IMG/VR virus record: IMGVR_UViG_3300042485_002903
Location: 1-52,528 of that record
From: a virus
Strand: one strand, 5' to 3'
DNA length: 52,528 bases
Position 1 is the stretch's first letter. Each line of letters starts with the position of its first letter. The notes below the pieces were generated by a model. It was not told the origin of the DNA and did no database searches. It saw nothing but the letters and a program-made list of their open reading frames with translations. The position numbers and the translations under genes were made by a program. Positions 16,277-24,286 of this stretch are shown in pieces.

Positions 16277-17634
16277 AAGTTTTAATATTAGGAGATGGAT
16301 TGTTGGGGTCTGAATTAGAAAAACAAACTAATTGGGATTGTATATCAAGAAAAAGAAAAAATTTTTCTATTAATACCTTTACCCATACAATCCCACCAAA
16401 AAAATATAACACAATTATTAATTGTGTTGCCAACACGAACACTTATTTAGACAACCGAGAACCACATTGGGAAACTAATTGTGTTTTTTTGAAAAATTTA
16501 ATAGAGTTTTGTAATACTAATCAAATAAAACTAATTCATATTTCTTCTGATTATGTTTATACATTTTCAATTGAAAACGCAAGTGAAGAAGATGTTCCTG
16601 TTCATTGTAGGAACTGGTATGGTTATACAAAATTATTAGGTGATGGTTTGGTCCAATTAATATCAAACGATTATTTGTTAATAAGATGCACACATAAACC
16701 AAAACCATTTCCATATGAAAAAGCTTGGATTGACCAAGTTGGTAATTTCGATTATGTTGATAAAATTGGTCAAATTATTATACAATTAATATACGAAAGA
16801 AAAAATGGAGTTTATAATGTTGGAACTGAAACTAAATCTATGTTTGATTTAGCACAACAAACTAAAAATGTAATTCCTATCAGTTCTCCTGATTATGTAC
16901 CTAAAAATACAACGATGAACATAATGAAACTTGAAAACAAACCCTTTTTTTCAATTGCAATTCCCACCTATGGATATAATGGTAGAGGTTCTGAATTTTT
17001 AGAATTTAGTTTAAAAATTATCCATAATCAAACATTCAAGGACTTCGAGGTTATTATATCCGACCATAGTACTGACGATACTATACTAAACGTTGTAAAC
17101 AAGTGGAAAAATAAATTAACTTTGAAATATCAAAAAAATGAAAATGGTAGAGGTATAATATCACCAAATATCAATAATGCAATGACTTTGTGTGAAGGTA
17201 AATGGATTAAAATCTTATTCCAAGATGATTTTTTGTATGATGAAAAATCACTAAAAATTCAACATAATTTTATTACGACCTCAGGTGATGATTTAAAATG
17301 GTTAATGACAAAATTCTACCACAGTAATGATGGCGTAGCATTTTATAGATTATACCATCCAATTTGGAACGATAGGATATGGACAGGTAATAATACTATG
17401 GGTTGTCCTAGTGGATTAACGTTAAAAAATGAAAACTTGATTTTTTTTGATGAGGGATTAAATTGGTTAATGGATTGTGATTATTATCAAAAAATGTTTT
17501 TAAAATATGGTGTTCCTAAAATTTTGAACGAAATCACAGTTGTCAATAGAACATGGGGTAATAGATTAACAGATACTACACCTCAAAGTTTAAAAGATAA
17601 TGAATTTAAAATGTTAAAAGAAAGATATGATTGA
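16264..17634 (+). CDS. Fusion of RmlD-like SDR and GT2 glycosyltransferase
   Basis: A 456-residue two-domain protein with a GTG start overlapping the end of the 3-dehydrase gene by 13 nt. Residues 1-220 resemble the RmlD-type dTDP-sugar reductases (KVLILGDGLLGSEL for the NAD(P) site, IHISSDYVYTF and YGYTKLLGD for the Ser/Tyr-x3-Lys triad). Residues about 226-456 are a GT2 domain (PFFSIAIPTYGYNGRGSEF, VIISDHSTDD, LFQDDFLYD). The pair could reduce a 4-keto sugar and transfer it. In most gene clusters these activities are separate proteins, so the fusion suggests substrate channelling. Confidence 0.8.
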   Translation: MDELKVLILGDGLLGSELEKQTNWDCISRKRKNFSINTFTHTIPPKKYNTIINCVANTNTYLDNREPHWETNCVFLKNLIEFCNTNQIKLIHISSDYVYTFSIENASEEDVPVHCRNWYGYTKLLGDGLVQLISNDYLLIRCTHKPKPFPYEKAWIDQVGNFDYVDKIGQIIIQLIYERKNGVYNVGTETKSMFDLAQQTKNVIPISSPDYVPKNTTMNIMKLENKPFFSIAIPTYGYNGRGSEFLEFSLKIIHNQTFKDFEVIISDHSTDDTILNVVNKWKNKLTLKYQKNENGRGIISPNINNAMTLCEGKWIKILFQDDFLYDEKSLKIQHNFITTSGDDLKWLMTKFYHSNDGVAFYRLYHPIWNDRIWTGNNTMGCPSGLTLKNENLIFFDEGLNWLMDCDYYQKMFLKYGVPKILNEITVVNRTWGNRLTDTTPQSLKDNEFKMLKERYD

Positions 17635-18286
17635 TTTACCTAACATTACTTTAATTGCACTAACTAGTGTCCGTTTACCACAAACAATAAAAGCTTTAGA
17701 GTATAGTTGTAAAGGTATTAATTTTGGTAAAGTTAAAATAGCTTCAGATATAAAACCTGATAACTTACCTGACTTTATAATTCACGAATACACAGAAAAA
17801 AGTTCCAATATTGATGAATGGAACTACAATATTATTTATAATTTGACTAAACACATTGATACTGAATTTGCACTACTCATACACGACAATGGTTTTGTTG
17901 TACATCCAGAATCTTGGAGGAATGAATTTTTGGATTATGATTATATTGGTGCCCCTTGGCCATTACCTAAAGATAATTTTTCATACAGAGATATAAATGG
18001 AAACATCATTAGACAAGGAAATAGTGTCTCTTTAAGAAGTAAAAAACTATTAGATATACCCATAAAACTTAATTTAGAATGGAAACCTTTTTATGGTTTT
18101 ACAAATGAGGATGGTTTTATTTGTGTAAACTATCGACACAAATATTTGGAAGAAGGTTGTAGGTTTGCTGATATTGATGTTGCTAAATATTTTTCTAGAG
18201 AAACAGATTTACCCGAAAATGTGAGTATTAATCCTTTTGTTTTTCATAACTATTCAGGTACTAATAGCAAATATATCAAGTTTTAA
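17627..18286 (+). CDS. DUF5672-like putative glycosyltransferase
   Basis: A 219-residue protein with features of DUF5672: ALLIHDNGFVVHPESWRNEF, then YDYIGAPWPLPKDN, a GNSVSLRSKKLLDI loop and a C-terminal PFVFHNYSG. This family is found in glycan clusters of bacteria and phages and has a GT-A-like fold by prediction. It overlaps the upstream fusion gene by 8 nt. The substrate is unknown. The assignment is from motif memory and not from a search. Confidence 0.7.
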   Translation: MIDLPNITLIALTSVRLPQTIKALEYSCKGINFGKVKIASDIKPDNLPDFIIHEYTEKSSNIDEWNYNIIYNLTKHIDTEFALLIHDNGFVVHPESWRNEFLDYDYIGAPWPLPKDNFSYRDINGNIIRQGNSVSLRSKKLLDIPIKLNLEWKPFYGFTNEDGFICVNYRHKYLEEGCRFADIDVAKYFSRETDLPENVSINPFVFHNYSGTNSKYIKF

Positions 18287-18288
18287 AA

Positions 18289-18960
18289 ATGGTAAAAGAG
18301 ATAGTTATTTCAGCATATGATAAACCATTGGATTGGATTAAAGAAATTAGTCCTGAAATAAAAATTACGATTTATAGAAAAGGAAATGTTGTTCCGATTC
18401 AAAAAAACGAAATCAGTTTGAATCCAAACAGAGGAAGATGTGTACATACTTTTTTTAACCACATTTACTTGAACTATGAAAACTTGTCGGATTATACTTT
18501 TTTTGTCCAAGATTTTCCATTTGACCATTGGGGTAACTTATTAGAGGTTTTGAATTCCGATATTAGTGAAATAGATAACAATGCTTCATTAATTATTGAT
18601 GGGTATTTTGGATTTCATAATAACAATATCGGCACGGCATGGAAAATGAATCCATCAAATCAATTTGGTGGTGGATTTGTTTTATCTTGTCAATCTAATG
18701 GTTTTCCCCAAGATTTAAGTTCAAATATTAATGTAAACCAATACTGGTCAATTTTATTTTCAGATGTACACACACCCCCAAACCAATACGAATTTATACC
18801 AGGAGGACATTTTGTAATAACAAAAGAACAAGCTTGGGTTAGGAGTAAAGAATTCTATAAAAAAATTGTTGAGTTTCTTTTAGAAAATGAAAATAGTCCT
18901 TGGATAATTGAAAGGTTAGAGTGTTATATCTTCAACAAAAATTTCGAAACCATACTTTAA
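18289..18960 (+). CDS. DUF3431-like putative glycosyltransferase
   Basis: A 223-residue protein with the DUF3431 pattern: VISAYDKPLDWIKEI near the start, a strand-turn ITIYRKGNVV, GRCVHTFFNHIYLNYENL and YTFFVQDFPFDHWGN, followed by a C-terminal PGGHFVITKEQAWVRSKEFY segment typical of sugar-transferase-like DUFs. It lies 2 nt after the DUF5672-like gene, and these two probably act together. A 38-nt A-rich gap follows before the next gene. Confidence 0.7.
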   Translation: MVKEIVISAYDKPLDWIKEISPEIKITIYRKGNVVPIQKNEISLNPNRGRCVHTFFNHIYLNYENLSDYTFFVQDFPFDHWGNLLEVLNSDISEIDNNASLIIDGYFGFHNNNIGTAWKMNPSNQFGGGFVLSCQSNGFPQDLSSNINVNQYWSILFSDVHTPPNQYEFIPGGHFVITKEQAWVRSKEFYKKIVEFLLENENSPWIIERLECYIFNKNFETIL

Positions 18961-18998
18961 TAAAATAACAAAAATAAAAAAATATATAAAATAGGTTA

Positions 18999-19928
18999 AT
19001 GATAACAACAAACTTGACTGGAAATTTTGGAAATCATATGTGGTATTATACCATATGTCGTTTAGTTGCCGAAAAAAATAACTACGAATGGGGAGTCAAT
19101 CCGAAACCAACACACGACTATTACAATGGTATGAATCAATTTTACTTTTTAGATGTTAATTTTGGTAAAGAAGTTTTTGTTGATGGAAAAAACGAAAGAG
19201 GTCTAAACAAGTATCAAGGAATTCCGAATGAGTATTATGACTTTCACAAAGAACATATCTATAATGGTGATAGTTGTTTAATTAATATGTACGATGAAAA
19301 TGTATGGAATGTTAGTGATAATACTATGGTTCATCTTATTAGTCAATCCGAAGATTATCTTTTAGAAAGAAGAAATGATGTAATTAGTTGGTTCAAATTT
19401 AAAAATGAATACGAAAATTCATACACCGAAAAACTTAAAGAATTAGGTATTGTACTTGATGATAATTTATGTGTGATTAATTTTAGAGGTGGGGAATATA
19501 AAAATGTGATGAATTTAATACCAAATAAAAAATACTGGACTGATTCAATTAATCAAATGTTGACAATAAACCCAAATATGAAATTCATAATTGTAAGTGA
19601 TGACCCCAATTATGCAAAAGGGTTCGTAGGTAATTTTCCTTGTTACCATTTTGATATTGGTTTTGACTTTTATTTGGTAAACAATAGTAAATATTTGATA
19701 ATCGCTAATTCTAGTTTTAGTTGGTGGGCGGCTTGGTTAAATACTAAGTCCAAGTTAACTATAGCACCAATTTATTGGGCAAAACATAATGTAAGTAATG
19801 GTTACTGGTCTTTAGGTGATTCGTATTCTAAGTTTTTTTCTTATATGAATAGGGAAGGTGATTTGGTCAATTATGAGGAATGTAAAAATAACGCAATAAA
19901 CTTTTATAAAGAAAACAACTTATTATAA
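18999..19928 (+). CDS. GT11-like glycosyltransferase with altered donor motif
   Basis: A 309-residue GT11-like protein: TTNLTGNFGNHMWYYTICRL at the N-terminus and IIANSSFSWWAAWLN near residue 238 match the family, but the HxRRGDY motif is replaced by INFRGGEY, so one Arg and the Asp are lost. The enzyme may use a different donor or be a specialised member. It is longer than the GT11 at 14182, with an insertion between the N-terminal site and the RGGEY motif. It overlaps the following GT17-like gene by 1 nt (TAATG). Confidence 0.7.
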   Translation: MITTNLTGNFGNHMWYYTICRLVAEKNNYEWGVNPKPTHDYYNGMNQFYFLDVNFGKEVFVDGKNERGLNKYQGIPNEYYDFHKEHIYNGDSCLINMYDENVWNVSDNTMVHLISQSEDYLLERRNDVISWFKFKNEYENSYTEKLKELGIVLDDNLCVINFRGGEYKNVMNLIPNKKYWTDSINQMLTINPNMKFIIVSDDPNYAKGFVGNFPCYHFDIGFDFYLVNNSKYLIIANSSFSWWAAWLNTKSKLTIAPIYWAKHNVSNGYWSLGDSYSKFFSYMNREGDLVNYEECKNNAINFYKENNLL

Positions 19929-20824
19929 TGAAATTATACGATTGCTTTCAGTTTTACAATGAATTAGATTTATTAGAAATTAGATTGACACTTTTGTACG
20001 ATGTTGTTGATTATTTTGTGATTAGTGAAACAACTAAATCTCATGCTAACAATCCCAAAAAACTATTTTTTGAAGAAAACAAAAGTATGTTTGACAAATT
20101 TTCTGACAAAATCATACATATTAAACATAATTTTCCTGAAGACATTTTAAATATGGGAACAAAGATAGGAAATGATAAATATACACTTACGTATAATAAA
20201 ATTTCCGAAAGATACGATATCGAAGAAAATGAAGGAGAATTGAAGAAACACCCAACATTCTGTCGAGATTATCTCCAAAAAGAATTTATTAAGTTTGGTC
20301 TTATGGATTGTGAGGATGACGACTTAATTATGATTTCAGACTTAGATGAGATACCAAAACCTGAAATTGTTAAAAAAATACGAGAAAATAACTTATACAA
20401 TCATTGTTTAATGCAAGATTGTTTTTATTATTATATAAATCTTTTAGCTCATACTAATTGGTATGGAAACTATATAGTAAAATTTTCTGACACTAAAGAA
20501 GTATCATTAACCCATCTTAAGAACAAAAGAGTCAATTTTGAAAAGATATTCGATGGTGGTTGGCACTTGAGTTTTATGGGTGGAGTGGAAAGGGTAAAAA
20601 CAAAAATTCAGAACTACGCACATCAAGAATTTAATAATGATTTTTACCTCAACAATGTTGCTACAAAAATCAAAAATGGTGTTGATGTTTACAATAGGTT
20701 TGGGTATTCTGAACCATTTCAGGAGTTCTTTTTTTCTAAAATGAAAGAAACTAGTTTGACACAATATCCTACAGAAATGTTAGATTTAATCAAAGAAAAA
20801 TATAATTATTTAATAAAACAATAA
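19928..20824 (+). CDS. GT17-like N-acetylglucosaminyltransferase-type protein
   Basis: A 298-residue protein with GT17 hallmarks: LYDCFQFYNELDLLEIRLTL at the N-terminus, a CRDYLQKEFIKFGLMDCEDD segment followed by LIMISDLDEIPKPEI (the DxDE motif), and GWHLSFMGGVERVKTKIQNY near the C-terminus. Eukaryotic members are beta-1,4-mannosyl-glycoprotein GlcNAc-transferases; many bacterial and viral members are uncharacterised. It starts at the A of the upstream TAATG. The transferred sugar is not determinable from sequence. Confidence 0.8.
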   Translation: MKLYDCFQFYNELDLLEIRLTLLYDVVDYFVISETTKSHANNPKKLFFEENKSMFDKFSDKIIHIKHNFPEDILNMGTKIGNDKYTLTYNKISERYDIEENEGELKKHPTFCRDYLQKEFIKFGLMDCEDDDLIMISDLDEIPKPEIVKKIRENNLYNHCLMQDCFYYYINLLAHTNWYGNYIVKFSDTKEVSLTHLKNKRVNFEKIFDGGWHLSFMGGVERVKTKIQNYAHQEFNNDFYLNNVATKIKNGVDVYNRFGYSEPFQEFFFSKMKETSLTQYPTEMLDLIKEKYNYLIKQ

Positions 20825-20835
20825 AAAAAAAACTA

Positions 20836-21672
20836 ATGAAAATTATTATAACAGGTGGATTGGGTTACATAGGAACTGAACTTTGTAAATTATACTCAGG
20901 TGAAGCAAGATACAAAGAAATTATTGTTATTGACAACAGATTTATTTCCGAAAGAGTTAAACAACTACGAGATTGGGGTATAAATTACATTAATTGTGAT
21001 GTTACGGATACTGATACAATGAAAAGGTTGTTAGAAAATTGTGATATTGTTTTTCATTTGGCAGGTACAACCGATGTTGCCTACACTAAAACTGAATCTA
21101 ATGACGAAAAAGATTTAACAATTAAAAGAAATGGTGTTGATGCAACAAAAGTTCTACTCAAAAACTTGTCCAATAGTACAAAGTTGGTGTTCCCTTCTAC
21201 ACATGTTGTATATGAGGGCTTAACTGAAACAAAATTTGAGATTTCTGAAGAATTCCCACCTTGTCCTATGTTATCATATGCCAAAGGTAAATATGAGTCT
21301 GAACAAGATATTATTAATTCTGATTTAAACTATCTTATTTTAAGATTAGGTACTGTTTATGGTTATTCTACCGATACGATGAGGATAAACATTATGCCAA
21401 ATCTTTTTTCTAAAATTACCTCATCTAATGGGACAATTAAATTGTTTTCTGGTGGAGTTCAATACAAAAGTTTAGTTAACATATTAGATGTTGTGAGAAG
21501 TATGAAATTTTTAGCAGAATCGGAAATGAACAAAGAAATTTTTCATATAACTAACGAAAACTTAACTATAAAGGAGGTCGCCGAAATTTGTAAAAAAATA
21601 AACCCTAAAGTTAATATTTTAGAAACAAACGATGAAATCCCTAATTTCTTTACAATATTGAAAACTCAATAG
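20836..21672 (+). CDS. NAD-dependent sugar epimerase/dehydratase (extended SDR)
   Basis: A 278-residue extended SDR with the Rossmann motif IIITGGLGYIGTEL at residues 3-16, a Ser motif (VFPSTHVVYEG) and the catalytic Tyr-x3-Lys (SYAKGKYESEQ). Members act on NDP-sugars as 4-epimerases, 4,6-dehydratases or 4-reductases. It lies 11 nt after the GT17-like gene and 5 nt before the cupin/methyltransferase fusion, so it probably works on the same keto sugar. Confidence 0.8.
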   Translation: MKIIITGGLGYIGTELCKLYSGEARYKEIIVIDNRFISERVKQLRDWGINYINCDVTDTDTMKRLLENCDIVFHLAGTTDVAYTKTESNDEKDLTIKRNGVDATKVLLKNLSNSTKLVFPSTHVVYEGLTETKFEISEEFPPCPMLSYAKGKYESEQDIINSDLNYLILRLGTVYGYSTDTMRINIMPNLFSKITSSNGTIKLFSGGVQYKSLVNILDVVRSMKFLAESEMNKEIFHITNENLTIKEVAEICKKINPKVNILETNDEIPNFFTILKTQ

Positions 21673-21677
21673 ATGAA

Positions 21678-23351
21678 ATGGTAACCAACTGGAGTGAAAA
21701 GAAACCAGTTCAAGAGTTAGAATATTTCATCGAAGGAAACAAAGAATTTGTTGATAGTAGAGGAAGAATTTTAAACTATGAATTGACTGAACCAATTAAT
21801 TTAATTGGTTATATAGAATCCAAAGCTAATACAATTCGTGCAAATCATTACCATCCAATTCAAGAACAAAAATGTTTATTAATCTCAGGTAAATATGTAA
21901 GTGTAACCAAAGACTTAGCTGATTCAAATTCAGTAATCGAAACTAGAATCGTTAATGCTGGTGACTTATCAGTAATTCGACCAAATGTTGCACATACAAT
22001 GGTTTTTTTAGAGGATTCTGTTTTTTTAAATTTAGTTCGAGGTGAAAGAGAGCATGAAAATTATGGTATCACTCATACTATACCTTATATTTTAGTGGAT
22101 GAAAAGTTAAAAGAAATAATCGTATCTAACTACAAGTATCAATGTAGAGTCTGTAATAATCAAAAACTAAATGATGTTTTGTCTTTAGGACTTTCTCCTT
22201 TGGCAAATAACTTATTAAGTTCAGAATCAGACATTGAAAAACTATATCCTCTTGAAATAAAACATTGTAACAAGTGTGAAAATGTACAATTATCTATTGT
22301 TGCCCCTCCAACAGAAATGTTTAGTAACTACTTGTATACTTCGTCAACAACACAAACCTTCAAAAAACATTTTCAAAATGCAGCAAAACAATATGTCCAA
22401 GACTTTAAATTAAATTCAGATTCTATTGTTGTTGATATTGGTTCAAATGATGGTGTCTTCTTAAGTCCTTTGAAAGAAATGGGTATAAAAGTTATTGGTA
22501 TTGAACCTGCAACAAACTTGGCTAAACTATGTAACGATAATGGTATATATACAATAAATGATTTTTTTAATTCAAATGTTGTAAATACAATTTTAGAAAA
22601 TTTTGGAAAAGTGTCTCTCGTTACAGCATCAAATGTTTTTGCACATAGTGATGAATTGGATGACATTGTAAATGGTGTCAAAAAAATATTAAAGAGTGAT
22701 GGTACCTTTATAGTTGAAGTACAATACTTCATTAAAACAATGGAAGACCTAACATTTGACAATATATATCATGAACATGTAAACTATTGGACTATTACTT
22801 CTCTAATTAAATTCTTTGATAGGTTTGGTTTATTTCTTAACAGGGTAGAGGAAATTAATACACATGGTGGTTCTATTAGGGTGTATGTAGGTAAAAACAA
22901 CAACAAAGATTTTTCTGTAGAAAAATTTATAAAGTTGGAACAAGACTTTGGAATCCAAAATAAAACAATTTATAAAAATTTTGAGGTCAAGGTTTCTGAA
23001 ATAAGAACAAATGTCAGAGAAAATTTTAATAAGTTGAGAAACAAATATAATAAAATTGTTGGTTATGGTTCACCAGCTAAAGCTACCACAAGTTTAAACT
23101 ATTTTGGAATTGATTCAACTTACTTAGATTATATTGTCGAAGATAACAAACTTAAAGTTAACAAAATTATACCTGGAATTCGAGTTCCAATAAAAAGTAT
23201 CAATGAACTTAAGACAGATAAACCTGATTTAGTGGTTGTTATGGCTTGGAATTTTTTTGATGAAATATTAAAAAATAACCAAGATTTAGTGGAAATGGGG
23301 GTTAAATTTATTTCCATAATGGATTTACATAAAAAAGAATTGTTTAAATGA
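21678..23351 (+). CDS. Fusion of sugar cupin and C-methyltransferase (TylC3-like)
   Basis: A 557-residue protein with two enzymes. Residues 1-145 are a cupin with NHYHPIQEQKCLLISGKYV and VIRPNVAHTMVFLEDSV, of the type found in sugar 3,4-ketoisomerase or 3,5-epimerase relatives. Residues about 153-557 are a TylC3/NovU-like C-methyltransferase: a four-Cys zinc site (CRVCNN and CNKCEN), SAM motif I VVDIGSNDGVF near residue 252, DNIYHEHVNYWT, and a C-terminal domain with YGSPAKATTSLNYFG. Such enzymes methylate C-3 of a keto deoxyhexose to give a branched sugar. Together with the 3-dehydrase this points to a C-methylated deoxysugar. Confidence 0.85.
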   Translation: MVTNWSEKKPVQELEYFIEGNKEFVDSRGRILNYELTEPINLIGYIESKANTIRANHYHPIQEQKCLLISGKYVSVTKDLADSNSVIETRIVNAGDLSVIRPNVAHTMVFLEDSVFLNLVRGEREHENYGITHTIPYILVDEKLKEIIVSNYKYQCRVCNNQKLNDVLSLGLSPLANNLLSSESDIEKLYPLEIKHCNKCENVQLSIVAPPTEMFSNYLYTSSTTQTFKKHFQNAAKQYVQDFKLNSDSIVVDIGSNDGVFLSPLKEMGIKVIGIEPATNLAKLCNDNGIYTINDFFNSNVVNTILENFGKVSLVTASNVFAHSDELDDIVNGVKKILKSDGTFIVEVQYFIKTMEDLTFDNIYHEHVNYWTITSLIKFFDRFGLFLNRVEEINTHGGSIRVYVGKNNNKDFSVEKFIKLEQDFGIQNKTIYKNFEVKVSEIRTNVRENFNKLRNKYNKIVGYGSPAKATTSLNYFGIDSTYLDYIVEDNKLKVNKIIPGIRVPIKSINELKTDKPDLVVVMAWNFFDEILKNNQDLVEMGVKFISIMDLHKKELFK

Positions 23352-24286
23352 AGTTACTAGAACCCACTTTTTTTCATATTAATTGTGATTATTCATTCGG
23401 TGACCAATCAGGATATCAAAATGGTTTAGTGTCAATAAAAGATGCAAATTTGTCAAATTTTGAGTTTTTAAATAAAGTCGATGAGTGTATCAAACAAGGA
23501 AAAAAACATATGACTTTATTTATAGACAACATACGATTGTACAAGAGAGATGGTATAAAATACACAGCTGGTGAATTGAACAATGAACAATTACGCATCT
23601 ATAAAGATAAAGTTGTTGCAGATTTTTTTTTAAAAAATGATTTGTTGTTCCTTTGTGGACAAATAAAAAATATGAATTTTATAATTTACACAGGGTTTGA
23701 GGACACACCAATAGATGATGAAATTTTTGATAAAATTCCAGAAAATGTGTTAAAAATTTATGCTTCTAATGCAATATCCTTTGGTGGAAAAGTAGTACCC
23801 ATACCTTATGGTATAAAAAGGAAATTAAATCAATTTGACAATAATCATGAAATTCTTAAACAAACAATCAATGTTGAAATCACCCCAACGAAATTAGCTT
23901 ATTTAAATTTTTCAATAACTAACCCAAATAGAAAAAAAATAATTGATTCTTTTCGAAATGAAAGTTGGGTAACGATAGAAATTAACAAATTAAATTATTC
24001 TAATTATTTAATTAATTTAAAAAAACACAAATTTGTATTTTGTCCTGATGGTAACGCAATAGGTTGTGATTGTCACAGAGATTGGGAAACAATATATATG
24101 AAAAGGGTACCAATAGTTCTTGATACAAGTTATTTAAGAGAAATTTACAAAGATATTCCAGTACTTTTTGTGAAAGATTTTTCTGAAGTGACTGAAAAAC
24201 TACTTTTAGATAATTCACATCTATTTGATGAGATGTCCAATTTTGATTTAAACAATTTAAAATATGAATTTATTTTCTCCAACTAA
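23348..24286 (+). CDS. Exostosin-like (GT47-type) glycosyltransferase
   Basis: A 312-residue protein. The C-terminal half has the exostosin-like pattern: FVFCPDGNAIGCDCHRDWET followed by IYMKRVPIVLDTSYL, comparable to the GNG-IDCHRTWE-Y-G-IPIV block of that superfamily. The N-terminal half (CDYSFGDQSG, MTLFIDNIRLYKRDG, NVLKIYASNAISFGGKVVPI) is shared with the next gene, showing tandem duplication. It overlaps the cupin/methyltransferase gene by 4 nt and the next gene by 23 nt. Confidence 0.75.
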   Translation: MKLLEPTFFHINCDYSFGDQSGYQNGLVSIKDANLSNFEFLNKVDECIKQGKKHMTLFIDNIRLYKRDGIKYTAGELNNEQLRIYKDKVVADFFLKNDLLFLCGQIKNMNFIIYTGFEDTPIDDEIFDKIPENVLKIYASNAISFGGKVVPIPYGIKRKLNQFDNNHEILKQTINVEITPTKLAYLNFSITNPNRKKIIDSFRNESWVTIEINKLNYSNYLINLKKHKFVFCPDGNAIGCDCHRDWETIYMKRVPIVLDTSYLREIYKDIPVLFVKDFSEVTEKLLLDNSHLFDEMSNFDLNNLKYEFIFSN

